Shown one piece after another: positions 25,635 through 34,867 of a stretch of 64,000 bases of DNA; position 1 is the stretch's first letter; every line of letters starts with the position of its first letter. Made by a program: the position numbers and the translations under genes. A model generated the notes under the pieces. It worked only from the letters and a program-made list of their open reading frames with translations, ran no database searches and had not been told where the DNA came from. Source of the stretch: Actinomycetes bacterium (GTDB taxonomy: Bacteria > Actinomycetota > Actinomycetes > Streptosporangiales > Streptosporangiaceae); assembly GCA_025964575.1 (NCBI GenBank), contig JAOPYO010000054.1:1-64000 (forward strand). The letters run 5' to 3'.

Positions 25635-27659
25635 ATGACCTCGACACTGCCGGGCGCGCGAGCCGCCCGGTCCGAACCGCCGGAGGCCCGGTCCCTAGCG
25701 GGTCGGATGGTGCGCGGGAGGCATTCGGACCCGCCCTGGGCACGCCCCGCGGTGATCGCACTGCTGGCCGCCACCGCGGTTCTCTATCTGTACGGGCTGG
25801 GCGCGTCGGGCTGGGCCAACTCCTTCTACTCGGCCGCCGTCCAGGCGGGCACGAACAGCTGGAAGGCGTTCTTCTTCGGCTCCTCCGACGCGGCGAACGC
25901 CATCACCGTCGACAAGACCCCGGGCGCGCTGTGGCCCATGGAGCTGACCGCGCGGATCTTCGGGGTCAACACGTGGAGCATCCTGGTGCCGCAGGCACTG
26001 ATGGGTGTGGGCGCCGTGGGCGTGCTCTACGCCACGGTCCGCCGTGCGGCGGCCCCCGGTGCCGCCCTGCTGGCCGGTGCGGTGCTGGCACTGACCCCGG
26101 TGGCCGCGCTGATGTTCCGCTTCAACAACCCCGACGCCCTACTGGTCCTGCTGCTGACCCTCGCGGCGTACGGGGTCGTACGCGCCCTGGAGGACGCCCG
26201 CACTTCCTGGCTGGTCTTCGCCGGGAGTTGTGTGGGCTTCGGGTTCCTGGCCAAGATGCTGCAGGCGTTCCTGGTCGTCCCGGCCTTCGGACTGGTCTAC
26301 CTGGTCTGCGCGCCCACCTCCGTGCGCCGTCGCCTAGGGCAGCTGGTGCTCGCCGGGATCGCGATGGTGGTGTCCGCCGGCTGGTGGGTGGTGATCGTCG
26401 CCCTGGTGCCCGCGAGCTCCCGCCCTTACATCGGCGGTTCCCAGCACAACAGTGTGCTGGAGCTCGCCCTCGGCTACAACGGGCTCGGCCGGCTCACCGG
26501 AAACGAGACCGGTGGTCTGGGGAACCTCAACCAGGACGCCGGATGGGGCCGGCTCTTCGGCAGTGAACTGGGGGGTCAGATCTCCTGGCTGCTGCCCGCC
26601 GCGCTGATTCTGCTCATCGCGGGGCTGTGGGCGAGCAGGCGCTCGCCCCGCAGCGACCAGGCCCGTGCCGCGCTGGTCCTCTGGGGCGGCTGGCTGCTGG
26701 TAACCGGGGTGGTCTTCAGCTTCATGCAGGGGATCTTCCACGCCTACTATTCGGTGGCGCTGGCCCCGGCGATCGCCGGGCTGGTGGGGACCGGCGCGGC
26801 CCTGCTCTGGTCGCGACGCCATGATCTCGGCGCGCTCGGGCTCCTCGCCGGGACGGTCGCGGTGACCGCCTGGTGGGCATACGTGCTGCTGGGCCGGACC
26901 CCGGACTGGCAGCCGTGGCTGCGGCCGACCGTGCTGATCGTCGGTCTGGCCGCCGCGGTCCTGCTGATCGCGAGCCGATGGGCGCGCAGGACGCTCGCCG
27001 TCGCCGGAGTCCTCGCGGTGGCGGTTTCGGTCGCGGGACCGGCCGCGTACGCTCTCGACACCGCGTCGTCGGCGCACACCGGAGCGATCCCCTCGGCCGG
27101 CCCCTCCAGCGGCCGCGGGCCGGGCGGCATGGGTCGTCCCGGTGGCGGTGGCCCAGGTGGTGGCTTCGGCGGGATGGGAGGCGGACAGCGCCCGGGAGCG
27201 GCATCGGGCCAGAACCAGGGCTCAGCCCAGAGGCAGGGTCCGGGCGGAATGGGGCGGGGTGGAGCCGGCGGTCCGGGCGCTCTGCTCAACGCGGTCACTC
27301 CGAGCGCCGCCCTCACCACGCTCCTGACCAACAACAGCGGGTCCTACACCTGGGTCGCGGCGGCCACCGGCTCCAACAACGCCGCCGGCTACCAGCTCGC
27401 GACGGGCAAGCCGGTGATGGCCGTCGGCGGGTTCAACGGCACCGACCCGGCACCCACGCTGGCGCAGTTCAAGGCATATGTCAGTGCAGGGAAGATCCAC
27501 TACTTCATCGGTGGTGGCGCCGGCGGGGGGATGGGCGGTAGAGGCGGGCAGGCTTCCAGCGGCAGTGATGACGCCCAGCAGATCAGCTCGTGGGTTCAGC
27601 AGAACTTCACGGCCTCGACCGTGGGTGGCACCACGGTCTATGACCTGACCAAGTCGTGA
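25635..27659 (+). CDS. GT39/ArnT-like membrane glycosyltransferase
   Basis: A 674-residue polytopic membrane protein of the PMT_2 (dolichyl-phosphate-mannose-like) superfamily. After the first helix comes the family loop NSFYSAAVQAGTNSWKAFFFGSSD and AITVDKTPGALWPMELTARIFG. The acidic Asp-Lys segment corresponds to the extracytoplasmic active-site region. About a dozen membrane segments run to residue 480, followed by a Gly/Pro/Met/Gln-rich linker and an extracytoplasmic domain ending ISSWVQQNFTAST. These enzymes use a polyprenyl-phosphate sugar donor. It is a paralogue of the product of 29323-31473 and lies across the ECF sigma locus. The start has AAAGGAC upstream. Confidence 0.85.
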   Translation: MTSTLPGARAARSEPPEARSLAGRMVRGRHSDPPWARPAVIALLAATAVLYLYGLGASGWANSFYSAAVQAGTNSWKAFFFGSSDAANAITVDKTPGALWPMELTARIFGVNTWSILVPQALMGVGAVGVLYATVRRAAAPGAALLAGAVLALTPVAALMFRFNNPDALLVLLLTLAAYGVVRALEDARTSWLVFAGSCVGFGFLAKMLQAFLVVPAFGLVYLVCAPTSVRRRLGQLVLAGIAMVVSAGWWVVIVALVPASSRPYIGGSQHNSVLELALGYNGLGRLTGNETGGLGNLNQDAGWGRLFGSELGGQISWLLPAALILLIAGLWASRRSPRSDQARAALVLWGGWLLVTGVVFSFMQGIFHAYYSVALAPAIAGLVGTGAALLWSRRHDLGALGLLAGTVAVTAWWAYVLLGRTPDWQPWLRPTVLIVGLAAAVLLIASRWARRTLAVAGVLAVAVSVAGPAAYALDTASSAHTGAIPSAGPSSGRGPGGMGRPGGGGPGGGFGGMGGGQRPGAASGQNQGSAQRQGPGGMGRGGAGGPGALLNAVTPSAALTTLLTNNSGSYTWVAAATGSNNAAGYQLATGKPVMAVGGFNGTDPAPTLAQFKAYVSAGKIHYFIGGGAGGGMGGRGGQASSGSDDAQQISSWVQQNFTASTVGGTTVYDLTKS

Positions 27660-27732
27660 ACTAGAGCTGAGGGGAGCGCGGAGGGGCGGTGGTCACGGGG
27701 AAACCGCCGCCCCTCCGCAGCGGGGAGAGTGG

Positions 27733-28503
27733 TCAATGGTTGCCTTGGCCCGTCGATGGTTCGGAGGGCCAGGGCGGATAACTGGACGGCCAGGTCGGCA
27801 TCTTGGTCGGGAAACCGGGGGGCAGGGTCGGCCAATGACCTTGCTGGCCGCCACCGCGCTGCGTGCGCAGCAGCGTCTGACAGTGCGCGATGATCTTCGG
27901 TTCGCCGCCGGCCGCCTTGACCAGAGCCGCGTAGATGGGGTCATCGGCGATGCGGTGGCCCTTCCCGTTGGCATCGTGGAACCCGGTCTTCTTCAGGCGC
28001 TCGAGGTATTTTTGGCACAGCCCGGCCATCGCCGGTGCAGCGGTGGGGGCCGAAGCGGGCTCCGGGGATCCGACCGGGTGCGGGGAGATCGACGGTGTGG
28101 GGCGGGCCGCCGGGCTGGAGAGGTGGTGGGTCGGCGACGGGTGCGCACCGCGGTGGGGCTCGGTCAGTGCGGCGGGCAGCGCTCCGCTCCCCGCGGCCAG
28201 GGCGGCACCGCCAAAGGCCGTGAGCGCGACGGCGGCGGCTGCCGCCTTCACGGTGAGGAATTTCGCCACCTTGGTTCTGAGCCCTGACTGCTCATGGCGC
28301 TGAGGGCCGACGGACCGGCTCGCCTCCCAGAAGGCGGCCATGGCGGCGGACTCGCCGGCGAGCTCGCCTGCCTGGGCGGGGGCGGCCGCCGCGGCGAGCA
28401 GGCCGGCGAGAGCATCCGGGCCGTCCTGTGGAACGCCGGACTCACCGCGTAGGAGCCGCTCGGCGGCCTCGCGGTTGATCTGCCCGGGACGGTGCTTGCT
28501 CAT
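27733..28503 (-). CDS. Putative membrane anti-sigma factor
   Basis: A 256-residue protein encoded 34 bases after an ECF sigma gene. The N-terminal 85 residues (INREAAERLLRG...AFWEASRS) look like a cytoplasmic sigma-binding region. A membrane segment follows (KAAAAAVALTAFGGAALAAGSG), then a Pro/Ser-rich outside linker and a small C-terminal domain with two Cys (LCQKYLERLKKTGF and IIAHCQTLLR). No zinc-binding HxxxCxxC motif is seen. The anti-sigma role rests mainly on gene order and topology. The tail ends in a Trp/Pro-rich low-complexity stretch. The open frame extends upstream to 28680 over the sigma gene; the ATG at 28503 with AGGAC before it is the better start. Confidence 0.7.
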   Translation of the reverse strand: MSKHRPGQINREAAERLLRGESGVPQDGPDALAGLLAAAAAPAQAGELAGESAAMAAFWEASRSVGPQRHEQSGLRTKVAKFLTVKAAAAAVALTAFGGAALAAGSGALPAALTEPHRGAHPSPTHHLSSPAARPTPSISPHPVGSPEPASAPTAAPAMAGLCQKYLERLKKTGFHDANGKGHRIADDPIYAALVKAAGGEPKIIAHCQTLLRTQRGGGQQGHWPTLPPGFPTKMPTWPSSYPPWPSEPSTGQGNH

Positions 28504-28537
28504 CTCATGTCCTACAGCGCCGAAGCCGTCGCCGGTG

Positions 28538-29197
28538 TCACTCTGTTTCACCGCTCTGTTCCGAGAAAGATTGATGGTGCTGACCCTGCAGACGCTGCGC
28601 GAGTCTGCGCAGGCCTCGGTAGGAGGCGGTGCGGACCGCACCCGACCGCTTACCCAACACCTCGGCGGCGCTCCGGGCATCGAGGCCCACGACGACCCGC
28701 AGGAGAACGGCCTCCGCCTGATCTCGCGGCAACGTGGCGATCAGCTTGATGGCGGCGTCCGTCGATATCGCTTCCATTGCGGCCCCGGCGGTGTCCTCGG
28801 TTCCCGCCCTGTCGACCAGGTCCTCGATCGACATGGCCGGAATCGGCCGCCGGCGCTGACGCCGAAGATGGTCCATGGCCCGGTTGCGGGCGATCGTCGC
28901 CGCCCACCCACGGAATCCGGCGTCGTCACCGTGGAACGACCCGAGATCCCGTGCGATCTGCAGCCAGGCGTCGGAGGCGACGTCTTCTGCGTCCTCGCCG
29001 ACCAGCGCCTGCAGATATCTCAGCAGCCGCGGTTGGACCGCGCGGTACAGCGTCCGGAAGCACTCCTCGTCGCCTTTCTGTGCCTGGCGTATTGCATGAG
29101 TGATGTCGTCCGGCCCGTCGACCGACGGGGAGTCGAGCTCGGTCAAGGTCGCCATTCGCAAGGTGAGCTGGTGATTCAGGATGCTGCCGCTGTGCAT
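28538..29197 (-). CDS. ECF-family RNA polymerase sigma factor
   Basis: A 219-residue group IV sigma factor. Region 2: CFRTLYRAVQPRLLRYLQAL, then DAEDVASDAWLQIARDLGSF and FRGWAATIARNRAMDHLRR. Region 4: LPRDQAEAVLLRVVVGLDARSAAEVLGKRSGAVRTASYRGLRRLAQRL. It directs RNA polymerase to envelope-stress or developmental promoters, and is probably held inactive by the membrane protein encoded next. The ATG at 29197 has GAGGG 6 bases before it; an internal ATG at 29155 is possible. Flanking GT39 genes suggest control of surface glycosylation, which is inference. Confidence 0.92.
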   Translation of the reverse strand: MHSGSILNHQLTLRMATLTELDSPSVDGPDDITHAIRQAQKGDEECFRTLYRAVQPRLLRYLQALVGEDAEDVASDAWLQIARDLGSFHGDDAGFRGWAATIARNRAMDHLRRQRRRPIPAMSIEDLVDRAGTEDTAGAAMEAISTDAAIKLIATLPRDQAEAVLLRVVVGLDARSAAEVLGKRSGAVRTASYRGLRRLAQRLQGQHHQSFSEQSGETE

Positions 29198-29322
29198 TGG
29201 GAGCCCTCAGCTGAATAAGCGCCGTATGGGCTATTTGCGTCACACCGTACAAACATGACCTGCATCACACAACAGCAGGGCGGACCCACATGAACGTGGA
29301 TCCGCCCCCGTGCGGGAATCGG

Positions 29323-31473
29323 TCAGGTCCCGCAGCGGTAGAGCTGCTGACTGCTCGAGCTGGAATCGCTGGAGTTCGAGCCGCTGGAGCTTGAGCCGCT
29401 GGAGGCGGTTCCGCCGTACTCACTCGCCTTGACCACCGCGCAGTTCTGCTGAACCCATGAGGTGATCTCGGAGTTCCCTCCGCGCATGCCGCCACCGAGC
29501 ACAAGGTAACGAAGCTTGCCATCCTTGATGTACTGCTGGAGCTTCGCCACCGTCATGGCCGGGTCGCTGCCGGTGAAGCCGCCCATGGCGATCACCGGCT
29601 TACCGGTCTGCAAGATCATCGACGAGGCGGAATGGGCGTCGCTCATCGCGACCAGCCACTGGGCGTCACCCTGGTTCTGCTCCAGATACTTGATCATCGT
29701 CGAGCTGACCTCGCCTCCGGGGCCGCCGCGCATGCCGCCACCCGGGAATCCACCCATGCGCATGCCGCTGGGGGTCTGGCCCGAACCGTTGCCGCCGGAG
29801 GGCGGCTGACCGTTGCCACCCATCCCCGGCGGAACGCCACCGGGCATTCCACTGCCTGGCATGCGGCCCATGCGACCCGGACCACCCATACCACCAGGAC
29901 CACCCATACCGTCGCCAGAGGACGGCCCGGCCGCGGGGTTGGTGCCATTGAGCTGGCCGGCCGCCGCCGACGCCGCGTACGCAGCCGGTCCCCCGAGCGC
30001 CCCCATCAGGCCGACGATCACTGCCCCGGTCATGAGCCGGGTCGTCAGACGAGGTGCCCGCCGCAGCAGCCGTGTGCCCACCAGACCGACCACGGCGAGT
30101 GTGATGGTCGCTGCGACCGTCCACGCCAGCCACGGGTTCCAGCTGGAGGTACGGCGCAGCAGCGTGAACGACCAGGCCCCCGTCACGGCCAGAGCCAGCG
30201 GCAGGGCCCATGCCCAGCGCGCGGAGCGCCGGTAGGCCTGGAACATCAGCACGCCGCCCGCACCGGCCAGTGCGCCGATGGCCGGCGCCAGCGCGGTCGT
30301 GTAGTACGGGTGGAAGGTGCCCTGGGCGAAGCTGAACACCATGAAGTGCACGGCCAGCCAGCCGCCCCAGAGCAGCAGCGCCGCCCGGGCGAGATCGGTG
30401 CGGGGCCGGCGGCCACAGAGCAGCACCCCGACCACCAGGGCGATCACGGCGAAGGGGATCAGCCAGGAGATCTGACCGGCCAGGATGGCGTTGAACATTC
30501 GGCCCGCCCCGGCCGTACCGCCGAAGTTCGCGCCGAAGCCGCCGCCGCCCCGGCCAGGACCTCCCCCACTTTCGCCGAAGATCCGGCCGAGGCCGTTGTA
30601 GCCGACGACCAGGTCCCATACGGTGCCGTCGGTGCTGCCGCCGATATAGGGCTTGCTGCTCGCGGGCAGCTGGTCGACGATGACCATCCACCAGGCGCTG
30701 GAGATCACCAGGACGACCCCGGCCGCCAGCAAATGGCCGATCCGGCGCAGGAACTTCGGTGGCGCGCACATCAGATAGACCAGCGCGAAGCCGGGCATCA
30801 CCACGAAGGCCTGCAGCATCTTGGTGTTGAAGGCGCATCCTATGAAGAACGCGCAGAGCAGCAGCGGCCGCAACCGTCCGGTCTGGACGGCCCGCTGGAG
30901 TGCCCAGGCGCCGAGCACCAGCAGCAGGACCAGCACGGTGTCGGGATTGTTGTCCCGGTTGATCGCGACCGTGATGGGGGTCAGCGTCAGCACCAGCGCG
31001 GCGATGAGCGCGGCCACATACGCGCCGCCGCTGCCCAGCAGGTCGCTGAACGCCCGGCGTACCGTGGCGTACACCACAGCCACCGAGGCGACCCCGGCGG
31101 CGGCCTGAGGCAGCAGCAGGCTCCACGAGGAGAACCCGAAGATCCGGGTCGACAGGCCCATTACCCACAGGGCCATCGGCGGCTTGTCGACGGTGATGTA
31201 GGACCCGGCGTCCAGGGAGCCGAAGAAGAACGCCTTCCAGCTCTTGGTCCCGGACAGCACCGCGGCGGAGTAGTACTCGTTGGCGGTCCCGTCGGCCGAC
31301 AGCGACCAGGTGTAGAGCAGCGCTGCGAGGGCCAGCACGGCCCAGAGCGCGGGGCGGGCCCAGCGCGGCTCACCGGGGGCGCCGAGGAAGGTACGGCGGA
31401 CCAGCCCGGTGCCGCGCGGCCGTACAGGCTCTGCCCGGGGAGGCGCGTCCGGAGGAGAGAGATGCGTGGTCAC
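29323..31473 (-). CDS. GT39/ArnT-like membrane glycosyltransferase (paralogue)
   Basis: A 716-residue polytopic protein closely matching the 25635-27659 product in layout: NEYYSAAVLSGTKSWKAFFFGSLDAG, ITVDKPPMALWVMGLSTRIFG, many membrane helices, a Gly/Met/Pro-rich linker and a C-terminal domain with EITSWVQQNCAVV. The extreme C terminus adds a Ser-rich run and RCGT. GTG start at 31473 overlaps the stop of the GT2-GtrA gene by 4 bases, so the pair is one operon: the GT2 enzyme can make a polyprenyl-phosphate sugar and this enzyme transfer it outside the membrane. The acceptor is unknown. Confidence 0.87.
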   Translation of the reverse strand: MTTHLSPPDAPPRAEPVRPRGTGLVRRTFLGAPGEPRWARPALWAVLALAALLYTWSLSADGTANEYYSAAVLSGTKSWKAFFFGSLDAGSYITVDKPPMALWVMGLSTRIFGFSSWSLLLPQAAAGVASVAVVYATVRRAFSDLLGSGGAYVAALIAALVLTLTPITVAINRDNNPDTVLVLLLVLGAWALQRAVQTGRLRPLLLCAFFIGCAFNTKMLQAFVVMPGFALVYLMCAPPKFLRRIGHLLAAGVVLVISSAWWMVIVDQLPASSKPYIGGSTDGTVWDLVVGYNGLGRIFGESGGGPGRGGGGFGANFGGTAGAGRMFNAILAGQISWLIPFAVIALVVGVLLCGRRPRTDLARAALLLWGGWLAVHFMVFSFAQGTFHPYYTTALAPAIGALAGAGGVLMFQAYRRSARWAWALPLALAVTGAWSFTLLRRTSSWNPWLAWTVAATITLAVVGLVGTRLLRRAPRLTTRLMTGAVIVGLMGALGGPAAYAASAAAGQLNGTNPAAGPSSGDGMGGPGGMGGPGRMGRMPGSGMPGGVPPGMGGNGQPPSGGNGSGQTPSGMRMGGFPGGGMRGGPGGEVSSTMIKYLEQNQGDAQWLVAMSDAHSASSMILQTGKPVIAMGGFTGSDPAMTVAKLQQYIKDGKLRYLVLGGGMRGGNSEITSWVQQNCAVVKASEYGGTASSGSSSSGSNSSDSSSSSQQLYRCGT

Positions 31474-32807
31474 TGGCTTTGCTCCTGAGTGGTGGCGGAC
31501 GCCGTGGCGTCAGGCCGGTTGAGGCGGCGCGGGTGGAAGACCCAGGCCCGCAGCAGCAGGAAACGGACAAGAGTGGCGAGACCGTTGGCGCCGACCAGCG
31601 CGGCGAGTTCGATGCCGCGCGAGGCATGCGGGTCGACGGAGTGCAGTAGGGCCAGCCCACCGGTGCTGAGGACCAGACCCAGCAGGAAGGTCAGCCCGCC
31701 TTCCAGTTGCTGCCGGAAGGCATTGGCCGAGCCTGTCACCCCGAAGGTGAACCGGCGGTTGGCGGCCGTGTTGGCGACCGTGGTGATCAGCAGCGACAGC
31801 GCGTTGGCCGCCAGCGGGGACAGCACCGTCCGCAGACCCAGGTACACCAGGAGCTGCGCGACCGTGCTGATGATGCCGATCACCACGAAGCTCGGCAGTT
31901 GCCTGGCCATCCCGCTGGGCAGTGCCACCGGCCCGGGGGTCCGGCTCCGTTCACCGACCGGCGCCCGGAATGCCCCGGTCAGCATCCGCCGGCCGACCCG
32001 GATCATGCCACGCAGATCGTCTCGGGCTGTCTTCATCACGTCGACCCGGCTGTCGGGATCGTCCACCCAGTCCACCGGGACCTCATGGATGCGCAGCCCG
32101 TTACGCTCGGCGAGCAGCAGCAACTCGGTGTCGAAGAACCACTCCTCGTCCTCGACGGTCGGCAGCAGCGCCTGCACGATCTCCGTACGGGCCGCCTTGA
32201 ACCCGCACTGGGCGTCGGAGAACCGCGCCGCGAGTGCCATGCGCAGCAGCAGGTTGTAGGTCCGGGAGATGAACTCCCGCTTCGGGCCGCGGACGACCGC
32301 CGAGCCGCGGGACAGCCGGGTCCCGATCGCCAGGTCGCTGTGGCCGGAGATCAGCGGGGCGACCAGCGGCAGGAAGGCGTCCAGATCCGTAGAGAGATCG
32401 ACGTCCATATAGCTGACCACGTCCGCGTCGCTGGTGCTCCACACGTGGCGCAGCGCACGGCCCCGGCCCTTGCGCTCCAGATGTACGGCCCGGACGTGGA
32501 CGAACTCCTGGGCCAGCCCACGGGCCACCGTCCAGGTGCCGTCCGTGCTCGCGTTGTCGGCGATCGTGATGCGAAAGGAATAGGGGAAGTTCCTGGTGAG
32601 GTAGGTGTTCAGCCGATGAACACTGTCGGCGAGGACATGCTCCTCGTTGTAGACCGGCACCACGATCTCGACCAGGCGATTGTGCCGACCGGCGGGGGGG
32701 TCCTCCGGCGGCACGCCATCGCGCGGACCGATCACCTGCAGGCGATCGCGCCCCCCGTCGCTGGGCCTGGTCCCGTGGGTCTCCGGGAACTGGATCAGTT
32801 TGGTCAT
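31470..32807 (-). CDS. Polyprenyl-phosphate glycosyltransferase (GT2) fused to a GtrA-like flippase domain
   Basis: A 445-residue fusion. N-terminal GT2/DPM1-like domain (about 45-280): VEIVVPVYNEE, ITIADNASTDGT, the acidic YMDVDLSTDLDAF, and SDAQCGFKAARTE. C-terminal GtrA-like domain (about 300-430) with four hydrophobic segments beginning PSFVVIGIISTVAQLLVY and containing NTAANRRFTFG. The pairing suggests synthesis of a polyprenyl-linked sugar and its movement across the membrane. The product would feed the GT39 enzyme encoded directly downstream. Confidence 0.9.
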   Translation of the reverse strand: MTKLIQFPETHGTRPSDGGRDRLQVIGPRDGVPPEDPPAGRHNRLVEIVVPVYNEEHVLADSVHRLNTYLTRNFPYSFRITIADNASTDGTWTVARGLAQEFVHVRAVHLERKGRGRALRHVWSTSDADVVSYMDVDLSTDLDAFLPLVAPLISGHSDLAIGTRLSRGSAVVRGPKREFISRTYNLLLRMALAARFSDAQCGFKAARTEIVQALLPTVEDEEWFFDTELLLLAERNGLRIHEVPVDWVDDPDSRVDVMKTARDDLRGMIRVGRRMLTGAFRAPVGERSRTPGPVALPSGMARQLPSFVVIGIISTVAQLLVYLGLRTVLSPLAANALSLLITTVANTAANRRFTFGVTGSANAFRQQLEGGLTFLLGLVLSTGGLALLHSVDPHASRGIELAALVGANGLATLVRFLLLRAWVFHPRRLNRPDATASATTQEQSQ

Positions 32808-32846
32808 GGAGCCAGGCTCGTCAGCGGTCGTGGGAACGCTGTGATC

Positions 32847-32906
32847 TGAGAATGAGAGCCCAATGAGAATTACGGCCGAGAAGATTGGGTTTCATCGGAT
32901 TCTCAT
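32847..32906. promoter_or_regulatory. TGAGA direct repeats and inverted copy in a divergent promoter region
   Basis: Between the GT2-GtrA gene and the MacA-like gene, AATGAGA occurs at 32851-32857 and 32862-32868 (11-bp step). ATGAGAAT (32863-32870) recurs inverted as ATTCTCAT at 32899-32906. Direct repeats one helical turn apart are typical of OmpR/PhoB-type regulators, so the response regulator at 38776-39504 is a candidate binder. Confidence 0.5.
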
Positions 32907-32951
32907 GGGGACATCAGATTAGGCCCAGCCACCGGTAAGAGCCTCTGGCGC

Positions 32952-34124
32952 ATGAAATCCCTTTTCCAACGCCGATCTCTCATGGTCAACGGCACGTTGG
33001 GCGTGTTGCTGGCCGGTGGGGTCGGCTTCGCCTATTTTTCGCTCACCGATCAGGGAGCCAGCGCGGGCGCGACCACCCGTACCTCTCAGGTGACCCGCGG
33101 CACGGTGCAGTCCTCGGTGTCCGCGTCCGGCTCGGTGGCCAGCGCCAAGACCCAGTCGCTGAACTTCGACACGTCCGGCACGGTGACGAAGATCTATGTG
33201 AAGGTCGGCCAGAAGGTCGGCAAGGGCAAGAAACTGGCCCAGCTCGACCAGACCACGGCGCTGGAGAATGTCAGTGCGGCGAAGGCCAGCCTGGCGGTGG
33301 CCACGGCCGGCGACACCACGACCGCACAGGGCTATTCCAGCTACGTCTCGGCGAAGAACTCCTATAACAGCGCCGAACGCTCGCTGGCCGGCACGGTGCT
33401 CTACGCGCCGTTCGCGGGCACGATCACCGCGCTCAACGGCAGCGTCGGCGGCAGCTCCAGCGGGTCCTCGAGTTCGTCCTCCGCCTCTGGGTCCTCTGGG
33501 TCCTCTGGATCATCGAGCAGCGGTTCGAGCTCCTCGTCCGGTTCGACCTCTTCGTCTTCTTCTTCGTCCAGCTCCAGTGGCTTCATCGAGTTGTCGAACA
33601 CCTCCAAGCTCCAGATCACCGGCAGCTTCACCGAGGCCGACACCACCAAGCTGAAGACCGGGCAGTCGGCGACCGTCTCCTTCGACGCGCTCACCGGGGT
33701 CACGGCCACCGGCGAGGTCACCGCGATCGATGTCTCCCCGACCACCACCAACAACGTTGTGCAGTACGGCGTGACCATCACGCTGACCAACCGCCCGTCC
33801 GCGGTGCGGATCGGCCAGACCGCGACCGTCGTGGTCAGTACCGGTTCGAAGTCGAATGTCCTCTATGTGCCCGCGGCGGCGGTCAAGACCGCTGGCGGGC
33901 AGAGCACCGTGACCGTCCTGCAGAACGGCAAGCAGGTCGTCAAGACCGTGCAGATCGGGATGAAGGGCGATGTCGGGACCGAGATCAAGTCTGGACTGAC
34001 CGAAGGCGAGCAGATCGTCATCATCAGCACGAGCACCGGCTCCAGCAGCACCACCACCCGGCTTGGTGGTGGCGGCGGCATTCCTGGCGGCGGCGCTCCG
34101 GGTGGCGGCGGTGGACGCGGATGA
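32952..34124 (+). CDS. MacA-like periplasmic-adaptor (HlyD) family protein
   Basis: A 390-residue exported adaptor for an ABC exporter. It has an N-terminal membrane segment (NGTLGVLLAGGVGFAYFSL), a first lipoyl half (TSGTVTKIYVKVGQKVGKGKKLAQLD), a short helical hairpin, and a second lipoyl half (YAPFAGTITALNGSVGG). A run of about 50 mostly Ser residues then interrupts the domain before FIELSNTSKLQITGSF. Barrel and membrane-proximal domains follow, with VLYVPAAAVKT, and the end is Gly-rich. The stop overlaps the start of the ATPase gene by 4 bases. In Gram-positive bacteria such adaptors work with MacB-like permeases to move substrates out of the membrane. Confidence 0.88.
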   Translation: MKSLFQRRSLMVNGTLGVLLAGGVGFAYFSLTDQGASAGATTRTSQVTRGTVQSSVSASGSVASAKTQSLNFDTSGTVTKIYVKVGQKVGKGKKLAQLDQTTALENVSAAKASLAVATAGDTTTAQGYSSYVSAKNSYNSAERSLAGTVLYAPFAGTITALNGSVGGSSSGSSSSSSASGSSGSSGSSSSGSSSSSGSTSSSSSSSSSSGFIELSNTSKLQITGSFTEADTTKLKTGQSATVSFDALTGVTATGEVTAIDVSPTTTNNVVQYGVTITLTNRPSAVRIGQTATVVVSTGSKSNVLYVPAAAVKTAGGQSTVTVLQNGKQVVKTVQIGMKGDVGTEIKSGLTEGEQIVIISTSTGSSSTTTRLGGGGGIPGGGAPGGGGGRG

Positions 34125-34867
34125 GTGCCGCACCCGCCGTCCTGGACGTACGTGCCGTCACCAAGGTGTACGGCGAGGGCGACACGACCGTGCACGCCCT
34201 GCGCGGGATCACGATCAGAGTCGATCGCGGTGACTATGTGGCGATCATGGGGGCCTCGGGGTCGGGCAAGTCGACCCTGATGAACATCCTGGGCTGCCTG
34301 GACATCCCCAGCGACGGCCGGTATCTGCTCGATGGCACCGACGTGGGATCGCTGGAGGAGCGGCAGCTGTCGATCCTGCGCAACCGCAAGATCGGGTTCA
34401 TCTTCCAGTCGTTCAACCTGATCCCACGGATGACGGCGCTGGCCAACGTCGAACTGCCGCTGGCATATGGCGGGGTGAAGCCGGCTGAGCGGCGCCGGCG
34501 CGCGCTGGCCGCGCTGGCCGAGGTGGGGTTGGCCGATCGGGTCGGGCACGAACCCAACGAGCTGTCGGGCGGCCAGCAGCAGCGCGTCGCGGTCGCCAGA
34601 GCGCTGGCGACCGCCCCCGCGCTGCTGCTCGCCGACGAACCGACCGGAAACCTCGACTCCAAGTCCACTCTCGACGTGCTCGACATTCTGGACCGGCTCA
34701 GCGTCAGCGGCCGGACCATCGTGCTGATCACCCACGAGGACGAGGTCGCGCGCCATGCCAAGCGGGTGATCAGGCTGGTGGACGGCCAGGTCATCGAGGA
34801 CCGGCGGCAAGCCCCCGCGGACGGCTATCCACCCAAGTTCGCGCCGCTGGCGGAGGGAGTCCGATGA
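34121..34867 (+). CDS. MacB-like ABC transporter ATP-binding protein
   Basis: A 248-residue ATPase of the LolD/MacB group. Motifs: Walker [10 protein letters not shown] (about 45), Q-loop [22 protein letters not shown], signature [15 protein letters not shown], Walker [16 protein letters not shown] and the H-loop ITHEDEVA. It overlaps both neighbours by 4 bases, so the adaptor, ATPase and permease are translated as a unit. Confidence 0.95.
   Translation: MSAAPAVLDVRAVTKVYGEGDTTVHALRGITIRVDRGDYVAIMGASGSGKSTLMNILGCLDIPSDGRYLLDGTDVGSLEERQLSILRNRKIGFIFQSFNLIPRMTALANVELPLAYGGVKPAERRRRALAALAEVGLADRVGHEPNELSGGQQQRVAVARALATAPALLLADEPTGNLDSKSTLDVLDILDRLSVSGRTIVLITHEDEVARHAKRVIRLVDGQVIEDRRQAPADGYPPKFAPLAEGVR

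Noticed and set aside
29632-31488. 618-codon plus-strand frame opposite the GT39 gene
   Set aside because: His/Gln/Gly/Arg-rich shadow of a membrane protein; no start or ribosome site.
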